From Globodera rostochiensis (lineage: Eukaryota > Nematoda > Chromadorea > Rhabditida > Heteroderidae), in contig JAEVLN010000014.1 of the NCBI GenBank assembly GCA_018350325.1, positions 186,001 through 250,000 on the forward strand: DNA of 64,000 nt. Reading direction: 5' to 3'. A program made the position numbers and the translations under genes. This document shows positions 37,738 to 48,483 of the stretch, in pieces. Under the pieces are notes generated by a model, which was given only the letters and a program-made list of their open reading frames with translations, had not been told where the DNA came from and ran no database searches. How positions within the stretch are numbered: the stretch's first letter is position 1; every line of letters begins with the position of its first letter.

Positions 37738-38391
37738 TTTCTTGAGTAAAAAAGTAAGACAAAATAATATTTCTAAAATCAAATTTAAAAATGAATGAAT
37801 ATAAAAATGCAAAAATGTAATTTCATCTAAATATGTTCTTAAATGAGAATTTGAAGGACAAAAACTCGGGTTTTATAAGAAAAATTGACTCTTAAAGAAT
37901 AAAAATGTAAATAAATTGTGATTAGATTCTAATCAGTGAGTCAAAAGGCTTCGGTCACTTTGGTGCACTGAATTTGTTGCTCAAATATTGCTCTAAAATG
38001 TTTTGCCTTGCAAAAATGTATCGACAAATTTATTTGTGCCAAATTGGGGCCCACTTTTATCAACTTTTTGTTTTTATTATCGCCAATTGAGCTCAAAGTA
38101 CGAGGGGAGCAAATTAATATGGACCAATGATCAGCTGTTTGCAAAAATATTACCATTTACGAGTTGAACAATGTAATTTGGTTGGTGTGAACGGCTTGAA
38201 CATGACGATGTGACGACATTTATTTTTATTAAAGCTTTGGCTACACTAAGTTAATGTAAAACTAGTTGAATTGTTTTATGCAGTTGCGATCGAAGAGGAC
38301 TTTGTAAACACGTTGATGGACCAGATTGGATTTTGAAGAATGTTTTATAAATTTTTAAATAAAAACAAAGTGTTCAATTTGCATTCGGCCT
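37738..38391. other. Spacer between THI4 and small secreted gene
   Basis: AT-rich, without a convincing gene. It presumably contains the THI4 promoter (minus strand), with an ACTCAAG acceptor-like site 3 bases before the THI4 start, and the 3' UTR of the gene at 38392-38989. Confidence 0.4.
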
Positions 38392-38989
38392 TCAAATGCA
38401 CAGGTTCAGCGTGGCCTCCGAGCAGACAATCCCGAGACGTTGCTGCAGTCGGGGCTGCAGCTCATCACCAATCTAGATCAAGACTTCAGAATGCTCAATG
38501 ACTGAGCTTAGATCTGATCAAATCAAGCTAACTTTATGTTGCTTAAACAAGACCCCCGATTTATGCTTATATCAACAATCTTGTCTAAAATCTTAGATCT
38601 GATTAGTCTGATAATGTAACAACTGACGTGAATGGTCAGCTCGCCGATGCCGTCCAGTTTGGTGTACGCCTCGTCGACTACTGTCAAAGTGCCGGATTCA
38701 TCTTTGGCCACTGTCAACAACTTCCAACGCTTTGCGGCACATTCCGAAGCCTTTATCTGATTTTTTAAAATTTAAAATAGTATATTATTAAACCAATTTT
38801 TTGTCATTTTACCAAAATTTCTTTTTGGCCGGGCTCACTGAACTCGACCTGTTCCTTGAAAACATCAGTCATTGAAAGCTCGAAAATGTACGCTTTTTTG
38901 GTTTCCGATTTAATTTTGACCAGAACCTCACAGCCGAGAATAAGGTGCAAATTGTACCCGAACAAAATGCCAATGACCAATTTTGGCAT
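38392..38989 (-). CDS. Small secreted protein, three exons
   Basis: Exons 38813-38989, 38628-38756 and 38392-38472 give about 129 codons in one phase (0-0 borders). It starts MPKLVIGILFGYNLHLILG, a signal peptide; an in-frame ATG 24 bases further upstream (39013) is an alternative. The mature part has three or four cysteines and a beta-rich look: CEVLVKIKS, FKEQVEFSEPGQKEIL, ASECAAKRWKLLTVAKDES, then GDELQPRLQQRLGIVC. I think it resembles a family of short secreted nematode proteins of unknown function with a PGQK element, but I cannot name it. It is on the same strand as THI4 with 0.65 kb between, too far for an operon in the usual sense. Confidence 0.7.
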
Positions 38990-41785
38990 TTTTGCTTTTA
39001 ATAAACAACACATTAATAAGCAAAGTCAAAATATCAAAAAAAAAGTTTTGATATGATAGAATTGAGAAAGGACTAATATGATCAGGAACATTTTTGTTGA
39101 GCTGATCAGCTGGAAATGAATTGTGATCAATGCTAATACTAAATGATCAGTTTGTGATGCATAAATGATCAATATGTGTAGTCAATTGACCTATTTTCAA
39201 TGCTTATGAATTATAAACACCGATTTGTTTTTTATAAAGATTTAGAATTTACAAAAAAAAAATTTTTTGGTTTTAAAACATTATCTTAACATTTTTACTT
39301 CAATAAAAAAATATTATTAAGGTTTAACTTTTAAAGTTCTTGAAAATCGTTAATTTATTAATTGCTTTTTTTCCAATTTTCTATTTTACTATGAAAATAA
39401 ATTGGCTAGAAAACAAAATTCGTCCCAACCGCGCCACAACCTTTCGGGAGGGGGGGGGGGGGAATTTGCGAGTAAAAAATCTCTCAAATTCACATATTCT
39501 TCCATTTCACATTTTTTTGGGATGCAAAAATTTGTCTCCCGGGCAATGCACCCGCCGGGTATGGCTGGGTTAGTCCGTCCGTTCGTTCGTCCGCTTTTCG
39601 TATAGCCGACACAATTTTTGAGTAAAATAAGGTACACTTTTATTCTTTATACGCCCAAATTTACTCATAAAGCACATTTCTAGGGGGGGGGACTGCTAAG
39701 TTTATCGGATTTTGCGTTTAAAAACGATTTTTTGAATCAGCTTCAATCTCGCAAACCATAGGGGGCTATTAGTCAAAATGTATTTAAAATATGTTTTTGT
39801 TTAAAAAGGTTATTGACGATGAATTTTTATTACGTTTTGGTGAATATATAAACCAAAAGGAATTGAGAATTTAAACGACATTTTGAAGCAGTTAAATTTG
39901 GAAAATAGCTTTTTTTTAAAGTAAAAGCCCCCCCCCCCTATGGCTTTTTGCAGAGAAAAGCAATTTTATGATTAAATGTCACATTACATCACTAGCCAAT
40001 TCAACTTTTATGCCATATTTTATGTGCAATTGAGAAGCATCTTTCTTATTTCTTGAGTCCTATGCATTCTTAATGCTTCCATAAAAAGTAGTAAAAAATA
40101 ACTTTTTATTAATTTAATTCTTTAATAAATTATCACTTGAATTAAACAATTTAAAAGATTTTTATTTTATTTTCTTTAGTTATTTTCTTGATTAAAGGGC
40201 CTTTAGATTGCTTTTTTATACTTTTTACATATCAAAATTTTTTGGTTGTGAATTGAAAACTTAAAATTTACTTTCAATTAAAAAATCAAACTTTCTTAGT
40301 TTCTTTTTTAAAAATTCAAAATTTTGGATTAGATTAAATTTAAAGATACCAGAAAAGAGAAGCTTATAGAAAAGCGAAACAAATAATTTAAAAGCAATTT
40401 GTTGCAAAATTCAAAATTTAGCCTTTTTTTGGCCCTAACCATCTGCGGCGGTTTTATGTGTAAAGAGCAAAATTGGATGGCCGAATTATATTTACCCATT
40501 AGCCGGGGGCATGACTTCCCCTCTTTCGGCTCTCCCCTCGGGCGTCTTCCCGTCGGTAATACCTGTGTGACGGGACGAACCGGCTTACTTTCGAAGCAAC
40601 ACAACAACAGCACATAAAACCGCCGTGTCTCTCGGCCCGAAAGTGAGAGCATTTGGCTAATTGATTGTCCAAAATGCTTGGCCAAATGCTTCGTTTTCTC
40701 TGCAAGGTGTAGAGAGAAAAAGAAAAAGTAGGGTCAGAGAGTGTGAAGAATGGCAGACGTGTAGAGGAAAAAAGTTTGCGGGCGTGCTAATTTACTTTTG
40801 CTTCTCTGCTTTTGAACAAATTCCTTTCGCTCTCTGACTCTCTCTCTCTCTCTCTCTCATTTTCTCTATAATATTTCACTGTTTTCCTCTAAGCATATGC
40901 TTTCTTGGTCAGCAGCTTTTTCGTTTCTCTGCCCCAACCCTCCACTCTCTGCGTCTCTTACACTTGGCCCCCGCGGCTGCGGCGCGAGCGGAGGACAATT
41001 GGCGGCATTGTTTTTCCGATTGGCCAACCCTGCTGAATAAAGCTAGAGAAGCAGAAATATGGAGAAACAACAAATTGTGTGAGTGGGTTAGAGAAAAGAA
41101 AATTGCTATCTCTCTCACTCTCTTCCCAATATTTCTCATGCCCTCCGGCAGTTTCGAGCGGCTTTTTCTCGGCCCGTTTCATTTTGCCAAAATTTTGCTT
41201 TCTTCTGAAGCCCACCCACCCCCTCGCTTAGCCCTGCAATTTTTTTTTCTAAAATTCGTTAACCCGAAATTCCGATTTTATCAAATACATATTCATTGTT
41301 TTCACGACTGTAAATATTTGGAAACAAATTCAAAGTTTAATTTTAGTTTTTATTTTTTTTAATTTTAATTACCTAACTTCATTATTTTGCTAAAAATTTT
41401 TGAAAATATTTTTTTATCAATAGCAAATTAAACAATTTCATTTTTTTGGATTAAATTTATTTTAAATAATATTAAAAATAAAAATATATATGTCCTTATG
41501 CAAAAAAAAAAATGGCGTCGCGATCGCGGAAAAAAATAATCTGGAATTGATTCAATGCCTTCTCAGTTTCCATAATTTTTAATTATTTCTCCGACTTCGA
41601 CGGGAGCACAATGAATTGACGACGACCCATTCACATCTGTGCTAAATTATTTTTATAGGTTTTCCCATTCAAAATTATATATATAAAAACATTTAAATTT
41701 TTAAAAATTAAAACATTTATAGTAAAAGCTAAATTATTAAAGTAAATTATTACAAAATCACAAACGCAGAAATCAAAGTATCATT
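38990..41785. other. Intergenic region upstream of dystrobrevin
   Basis: No gene supported. Poly-G or poly-C runs occur near 39452, 39685 and 39931. From about 40480 to 41240 the base composition is more balanced, and there is a CT-dinucleotide tract at 40840-40860 plus several scattered CTCTC words. This may be a promoter or open-chromatin region for dystrobrevin. Frames there show no conserved motif. Confidence 0.4.
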
Positions 41786-44700
41786 ATGTACCCGTCATCG
41801 TCGGCTCAAAATGGACCGCCAGAAGAGGCAAAAATGGTGTCATTAAATGTGCCAACTGCTGGCACTGGTCAGGAGCAACAGCAGCAGCAGCAAGTTGCCA
41901 CGATTGTCAATGGTAGAAATTAAAATATAATATTATAATTATGCAAATATATTAAAGCCCGGCGGGAACGGGATTCCCGCGGGAAAAGTGCCGGGATTCC
42001 CGGTCCCGTTCCCCGGCTATCTTTTTCCAATTAGAAATCTAAGGTTTAGCCTAGTTTTTCTTCAAGAATGTGGACAAAAATTAAATAAAGTTTTGCCAAC
42101 CAGTATTTTTTTATGGGAACGGGAAAACCTGTTCGGGATTCCTGCCCCGTTAAATTTGAAATTTACATTCCAGCAGTTACCGAAAATTTCATTTTACCGG
42201 GGCTCTTAAATATTTATAATTATTTTTTTGTTTAGGAGCTCAACTGCCGTTGATAAATCAGCAGAAAGTGGTGCCACAAAAATTTACTCAGCCGCCCGTC
42301 CACCGGTATTTAATCCCGCGTATTTCCGTCGAGCTTCAGGCACTCATCGACGAAATGCGTAAATTTAAAAAAAACAAACAACAATTTTTTTTATACCAAA
42401 AAGAATTTTTAGGCCTCCGAGATTTCGATTCAATACGATTCGCCACTTATCGGACGGCATGCAAATTGCGATTTGTGCAAACAAAAACGAATGGTAAGTG
42501 TTTTTATATTCTGTACCGACATTTCACTACCTAATGACGATGAGACGTTCCGTTTCCATTGTTTGGTGAAATGTCTGGGTGGTGAAACGTCAATTTTGTA
42601 GTTGGTGAAACGTCAGGTTGTGGAATGTCATGTTTTCTATTTATGGTGAAATGTCCATTTTGAATTAGTTGCTGAAATGGGAATGGCACATCCCTGATAT
42701 ATATATTTTGTTGGCATATTATTTGAAATTAATTAAGATTATTTGAATTTTGCAATAAAATTTGAAAATATTCAAAAATACGAGGAGTTGTATAATACTG
42801 TAATTTGAATAAAAAATATTTTTAAACTCAGTAACGAATGTTACTAAATTTATTTTATAACGATATTCAAATAATATATTCGTTCGAGTAAAAATTTATT
42901 TTAATGTATTCAAATTGATTTTTTAATATTATTTTTAGTCCATTTGGTGGACATTTGGAATATGATCGAGTCGTTTCGCGAAAATGGCCTTAATGCAATG
43001 GCGACCGGTGCAAATTTGAAAATTTCACGTCTTGAACTGTTGCTAACCAGCGTTTTTCATAGTAAATTTTTTGTAATATTTAAACAAAAAACATTTTTTA
43101 TATAAAAAGCATTTTTTTAGATTTAAATAAACGACTTCCAACCAACCAACAAATTGACACCGACAAAGCCATCGCCACTTTGCTTCACTTTCTTTTAAGC
43201 GCATATGACAGGTGCGGCGACGGCTTTTTAAATATTTTAATTTTATCCATTTTTTTAATTAATATTTTAAAATATTTTCAGGCAGCACATTGGCCGCTTA
43301 ACGGTGTTCGCTGTTAAGGTTGGACTGGCCACATTATGTGCTGGAAAGCTGGTGGACAAGTTGAGATGTAAATTTGGGGATTTTTTTAAATAATCGGTAA
43401 TCGGTGAGCCTGGGGGCCCTTATTTTAATCAATAAAAAACTAAAAAAAAAGGTTTTGGTTTTGTCAATTTAAAGAATACTGAATTGGCATTTGATATTAG
43501 TAAAAACTAGACGGCGGGAACGGGATTCCCGCGGGAAAAGTACGGGATTCCCGGTCCCGTTCCCGCATTTTTTTGCTGGGCGGTTTTTAACGGGAACGGG
43601 AAAAAGACGGGAATCCCGTTCTCGTCCCCGTTGGGTTTTAAATTCCCGTTCCCGGAATTTTTGTTTTACCTGGCTCTAGTAAAAACTGGAACTCTATCCC
43701 CTTTAAAAACCTTCTTAAAGATTTGTTATTTTTACCAAAAATATGTTTTGGGGGGGGGGCTTTAATATTTTCCCAAAAAACAAACAAACTTTTAGACATG
43801 TTCTCCCAAATTTCGGACCCAACCGGTGCGGTGCTTGACCATGAAAAATTTGCTGAATATTTACAGCAAGTGCTCGCACTGCCAACCGCCATTTTTGAAG
43901 GGTCGGAATAATAATTTTATATATAAAATAATTAAAATAAAAATATACAATAATATAAATGTTTTTAAATATTTTAGCCCAACATTTGGCTACACTGAAT
44001 TGGCACTGACGCAATGTTTTCAACGAAATGTACCGGAACCGGTGACGCTCAACCAGGTTAGATAGAGGTCGTTTTGCAGCAAATTATTATTTTCTTAATA
44101 AATTTATTTTAATATTTTTAAATAATTTTTCATTTTCATTAAAAAAATTTGCTAATGAAAAATGATTGTATTAAAATATGTAATAAAAAAATAAACTATA
44201 TCTTTTTTTAAATAAATATTTTTGTTTAAACAATAAGAAAAACTTAAATAAATAATAAAAAATATTTTTTAAGACCATGTTTAATTTTACAAAATGATTC
44301 TGACATTTTGCCAGTTTCTCGATGCCATCATGGGCGAGCAGTGTCCGCCATGTCTGATGTGGTTGCCGTTGCTGCACCGGATGGCATCCGTGGAAAGTGT
44401 GTTCCATCCGGTGATGTGCGATTCATGTCAAGTAAATGTTTTTTTTTGTTATTTATTTAATTACAATTATTTTAATATAATTAAATATTATTTTAATTTT
44501 CGGCCCGCTCTTTCACCGGCTTTCGCTACAAGTGCCAACGTTGCACAAACTACCAACTGTGCCAGTCCTGCTTTTGGCGCGGCCGTGTCAGCCAATCGCA
44601 CTCCAATGAACACGAGATGAAGGAGTACAGCAGCTATGTCAGAAATTTAAATTTATTTAATGAAAAATAAATAATTAATTTTATCTTGTTTATTTATTAT

Positions 44701-47297
44701 TATATTTATATTGTAAATTTGATTAATTTATGCTCAGAAATCGCCCACCAAACAATTGGCACATTCCATTCAAAAATCGTTGCAATGTGTGCCGGTGACC
44801 CATCAGAAAACGCACAAGGAATTCCCAACGAGGCCCCAACGGCCATTGGACTTGGCCAATGTTGTGCCGTCCACACCGCTGGTCACCGTAAGGTAAACTA
44901 TTTTTTTATTAATTTATTCATAAAAAATTAAGTTACCACAATTTACTCAAATATTTTTGCTCAAAAATAATTATTAAAATATTTAAATTTAACCATATAT
45001 TTATTCTGCATTTATTTTAAATTTACTTTATTATAAAAAAGAATTTTTCTTTGCATAAAACCGGTCGGTTGACAGTGATTTAGCGAAGTGGATAAGCGCT
45101 AATCAGACAAAAACTGGTCGGTCGGTCCAGCATTCGTTTGATTAATATTTAACAAATATTTTGTTCATCACAATTTTTCGGCAATATTTCACTCCATTGA
45201 TGACAGAACGCTATTCCCCAATAATCTAAAATTTTTGAAATAAATAAGGTATATCGCCCGAGGGGAAACACCAGAAAATAAATTCAAAAAGTTTTATTGC
45301 TTTCAGACTTCCGGTCAGGCGATCATTTCAGCGCCGGACACACTTCAGCTCCGCTATACTTTTCGTAACTCAACCAAAAATACAAAATTTGGAAGATTCA
45401 AAAGTTCTAAGCCTGTAGAAATTTTGATTTAGCAAAACTGTTGAGCTTAAACAAAAAGTTATAGCCACCGGCGCTGAAGTGTTTCTGCGCCGTCGTAGCC
45501 GCCACCAGAGAGATGGTTACTGTACATATATTTAGGGAATACGGTAGGCTTTTTATTTTTCCTCCCAATAAATGAATAGGCGTCAACCGCCCGAGCCGGT
45601 GGCAGAATGGACCTCACAATTGTTACCAGGCCAATACGGCAATGCGAGTGCGATGGAGGACGAGCATAAGCTGATCGCCCGTTATGCCGCCAAACTTGCG
45701 GGGAGAACGGTGGTGGGGAAAATTTAAATTTTTATACAAAAAAAGCATCAAAATATTAATTTTTTTTAATTAAGATTTAAATTCCCATATTTTCTCTAAT
45801 AGAAGCCCCGGGTCTTTTGTTGTTCAAGCCCTCTCCAAAGGCTTCATCTATTAGAGGGGGGGGGGGCTTCTATTAGAGGGGGTCTTCTAGTTGAGGGGGG
45901 TTTTCTACTAGTAATTGAGAGGTGTCTTCTACTAGAGGAAATACGGTAGGTACCTAATTGGATTCAAATGATGGCTTTTTACAGTATGCCAGCAGCAGTT
46001 CCACTTCAGCCCCGGCAGTGCAAAGAGGCGCTTCAAATTTAGCGCGCACGCAAAACCAACAGTTGGATGAGCGTGCCATGGTTCAAATGAGTATGTTTTT
46101 ATTATTATTATTATTATTATTTTAAACAATAATATTTTAATTCGTTTTGTCAATATATTTTATTGCACTCACAAATTAGTACATGCATGATTTATTATTA
46201 AATGTAAGTAATCAATTTTTATGACTTCAAACTGCTCGGCTTGAGGAGGAAAACCAGGAAATGCTCAGGGAAATGGCGGCTTTGGAGGAGCAGCGGGTGA
46301 ATTTTTTTTAGCTTTATCATAAAAAACATATTCTCGAAAAATTTATATTATTTTATACTTTTGTTAAATTTATGTTTTTAATTTTTTTGCAAAAAAATTA
46401 AATTATATTAATTTTCTGGCCATTTGCGACAATTCTGGCCAGCTGAACGGCCTTCGGGAGCGGACAGCCGAGTTGGAGATGCGAATGCGCGAGAAACAGT
46501 TGCTGCGACGTCAGCTGATGGAGCAGTTGGAACAGTTGATGGCACAATTAAATGTGAGTTTTGTTTTTAATTTTAATTTTACAAAATAAATTTTACAAAT
46601 TAAAAACATTTTTTCGCTTAAAAAGACATCACCGATACGGCACCAGCAGCAAATGGCGGAGCCGTCGACTGCCGGCGGCGGCACATTGCCTCGGGGCAGC
46701 CGGTCCGCATCAGCCGGCATTCCGCTTGGCCACCTGTCGTTGCCATCCTTCGGCGCTGCGCGAACGGCAGTGGCCGAAAAGCAATTGCAGGGGGACCTTT
46801 TACAGGTAATCAAATTAAATTCTAAATTATTTGATTACAAAAAAACAATACATTTCTATGTCCAACCAAAACAATGTTAGGTAATTAATTCATTTAAAAA
46901 CATTGTTAATACATTTAATTAAAACTAAAATTTTCATTAGTTTTAATAAATAAAATCTTAATATAGTTCTTAAAAATAAACAAAATATTTAAAAAAATAA
47001 TATTCTAACAAAAAGCAATGATCTTTCAAATAATTCAAATTTAGGCGGCTGATGCGATCACAGAAAATATGAGTGAGCTGGTCAAAGAATTGGAGCGTGA
47101 CGAACAATGTAAAAAAACAAAAACAAAATTTTTAATTTTTTTTTTTGGTTTTCAAAATTTGCCAAATTTTAGCAACCGACGAGGCGTCTGACAACCGCCT
47201 CGTGCCAAATTATTCGGCCACTCGCGAAGCTTCTGTTGGCCGCCAGCAACAGCTTAATGGCGGCGGTCGGTACCCGAAGAAATTGATAAATCCGTGA
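41786..47297 (+). CDS. dyb-1: Dystrobrevin
   Basis: Cytoplasmic scaffold of the dystrophin-glycoprotein complex, acting in muscle and neurons (family knowledge). 18 exons: 41786-41912, 42236-42358, 42413-42493, 42939-43061, 43121-43211, 43282-43367, 43796-43901, 43978-44056, 44315-44431, 44503-44637, 44738-44892, 45580-45709, 45985-46090, 46232-46296, 46443-46553, 46626-46805, 47045-47108, 47173-47297. They total exactly 668 codons. After a Gln-rich start come the EF-hand-like helices ([36 protein letters not shown]), FEGPTFGYTE, the ZZ finger ([29 protein letters not shown]), the [17 protein letters not shown] motif, paired coiled coils ([36 protein letters not shown]) and [19 protein letters not shown]. 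Two acceptors deviate: CG before the ZZ exon and AA before the first coiled-coil exon. An open exon-like segment at about 47549-47650 could be an alternative end. Confidence 0.93.
41953..42207. mobile_element. MITE in dystrobrevin intron 1
   Basis: Left end TAAAGCCCGGCGGGAACGGG, right end ACCGGGGCTCTT. It shares GGGATTCCCG words with the element at 43508-43678 in the same gene. Flanks AAATATAT and AAATATTT agree at seven of eight positions. A hAT-like, non-coding element. Confidence 0.55.
42520..42705. repeat. GGTGAAATGTC short repeats, dystrobrevin intron
   Basis: Five or more imperfect copies of GGTGAAA(T/C)GTC within 180 bp, ending ...CACATCCCTG, which resembles a hAT terminus. The left terminus was not identified, so this may be a truncated MITE. 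Confidence 0.4.
42717..42880. mobile_element. MITE with TATTATTTGAA ends, dystrobrevin intron
   Basis: Begins TATTATTTGAAATTAATT and ends GATATTCAAATAATA; same family as 52039-52658 and 31065-31257. It sits directly after the GGTGAAATGTC repeats in the same intron. Confidence 0.5.
43508..43678. mobile_element. hAT-like MITE with perfect 8-bp TSD (GTAAAAAC)
   Basis: 171-bp element starting TAGACGGCGGGAACGGG and ending CCTGGCTCTA, rich in GGGATTCCCG palindromes. The octamer GTAAAAAC flanks it on both sides (43500-43507 and 43679-43686). Target duplications of 8 bp are typical of hAT transposons (established knowledge). It lies in a dystrobrevin intron. Confidence 0.85.
44893..45579 (+). other. 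Long dystrobrevin intron with possible tRNA-like fragment
   Basis: The 0.69-kb intron between the ZZ-flanking and [11 protein letters not shown] exons. At about 45081-45103 there is an A-box-like AGCGAAGTGGATAAGCGCT, close to the A box of the tRNA-like sequence at 13885-13955, but no B box. The rest (45200-45560) is of higher GC, contains no exon that fits the frame, and ends with GGAATACGGTAGG, a word repeated at about 45946. Confidence 0.4.
45800..45957. mobile_element. MITE-like inverted repeat, dystrobrevin intron
   Basis: CTCTAATAGAAGCCCC near 45797 is repeated in inverse as GGGGGCTTCTATTAGAG near 45862, followed by more CTTCTACTAGAGG-type words. Contains a 12-base G run. Non-coding. 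Confidence 0.5.
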
Positions 47298-47650
47298 AAA
47301 TGAAATTTTGACAAATGTTTAAAAATGTTCACGCCTATCAAATCAAATGTTAATTGTTTTATACTAATGTTGATTTGCTCAATTAAAGACATAAATTCTT
47401 TTACATACCTATATATATTTTTGGATAGTTCAAAATTCCCTGAAAATTTCCATAAACATTAGGTGAGTTGGGTTGGTTGGGGACAGAGTGTTTTGTCTTC
47501 AGTCTCAGAATATTTTTTATGAATAATTATTTTTCTGTTTTCTTTCAGCGACGGGTATGGTGCCGTTTTCCTCCAATCGGTACGGATTTGGTTGACTTTG
47601 TTAATTTGCCATCGCGAGATCCATCGGCACGACGTTGGGTTGATGACTGA

Positions 47651-48135
47651 ACAAAATTTTGAAAATAATTTTGGGGCATTTTTATTAAAAACAAAATTTT
47701 GAAAATAATTTTGGGGCATTTTTATTAAAAACAAAATTTTGAAAATAATTTTGGGGCATTTTTATTAAAAACAAAATTTTGAAAATAATTTTGGGGCATT
47801 TTTATTAAAAACAAAATTTTGAAAATAATTTTGGGGCATTTTTATTAAAAACAAAATTTTGAAAATAATTTTGGGGCATTTTTATTAAAAACAAAATTTT
47901 GAAAATAATTTTGGGGCATTTTTATTAAAAACAAAATTTTGAAAATAATTTGGGGCATTTTATTAAAACAAAATTTTGAAAATAATTTTGGGGCATTTCA
48001 TTAAAAACAAAATTTTGAAAATAATTTTGGGGCATTTTATTAAAACAAAATTTTGAAAATAATTTTGGGGCATTTTATTATAAACAAAATTTTGAAAATA
48101 ATTTTGGGGCATTTTTATTAAAAACAAAATTTTTG
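47651..48135. repeat. 40-bp tandem repeat downstream of dystrobrevin
   Basis: About twelve copies of a 40-bp unit containing GAAAATAATTTTGGGGCATT. The first seven are identical; the later ones have one-base deletions in A or T runs. The array begins right after a TGA at 47648, so it would lie in the 3' UTR if the exon-like segment at 47549-47650 is used. Confidence 0.9.
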
Positions 48136-48483
48136 TTTTATTATGATAATACCCAAAAAAGACATTTTTTGGCCTTGTAGCCCCCTACCGTGCTTGCAGT
48201 CGACGATGATCTGGACAAGCCTCGAGGTCTTCTAGATTCGTCGTCTTCGTTGTCCTTAATTAATTTTTATTGAAAATAAATATGATAAAATGCCTAAATT
48301 ATTGAATTTCTTCAAGAATTTCCCATAAAATATCAAAAATATAGGTTTACCCAAAATGTTGATTTATATTGCCCAAAAAGTCGCTCTAATTCTAACACAT
48401 TTTTCGAAATGAATGCAATTTACGGGCTTCTCTCGTCAAACACTATTCGCAAAAAAACTTGAAATCTCGACCCTAATTAAATT
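48136..48483. other. Spacer before the unknown minus-strand gene
   Basis: AT-rich with one GC-richer patch near 48175-48245. I see no gene. It presumably contains the 3' UTR of the minus-strand gene. Confidence 0.4.

Noticed and set aside
40329..41362. Frames of 70-130 residues on both strands upstream of dystrobrevin
   Set aside because: They overlap each other, end in AT-rich sequence and have no conserved features; more likely a promoter region with CT repeats.
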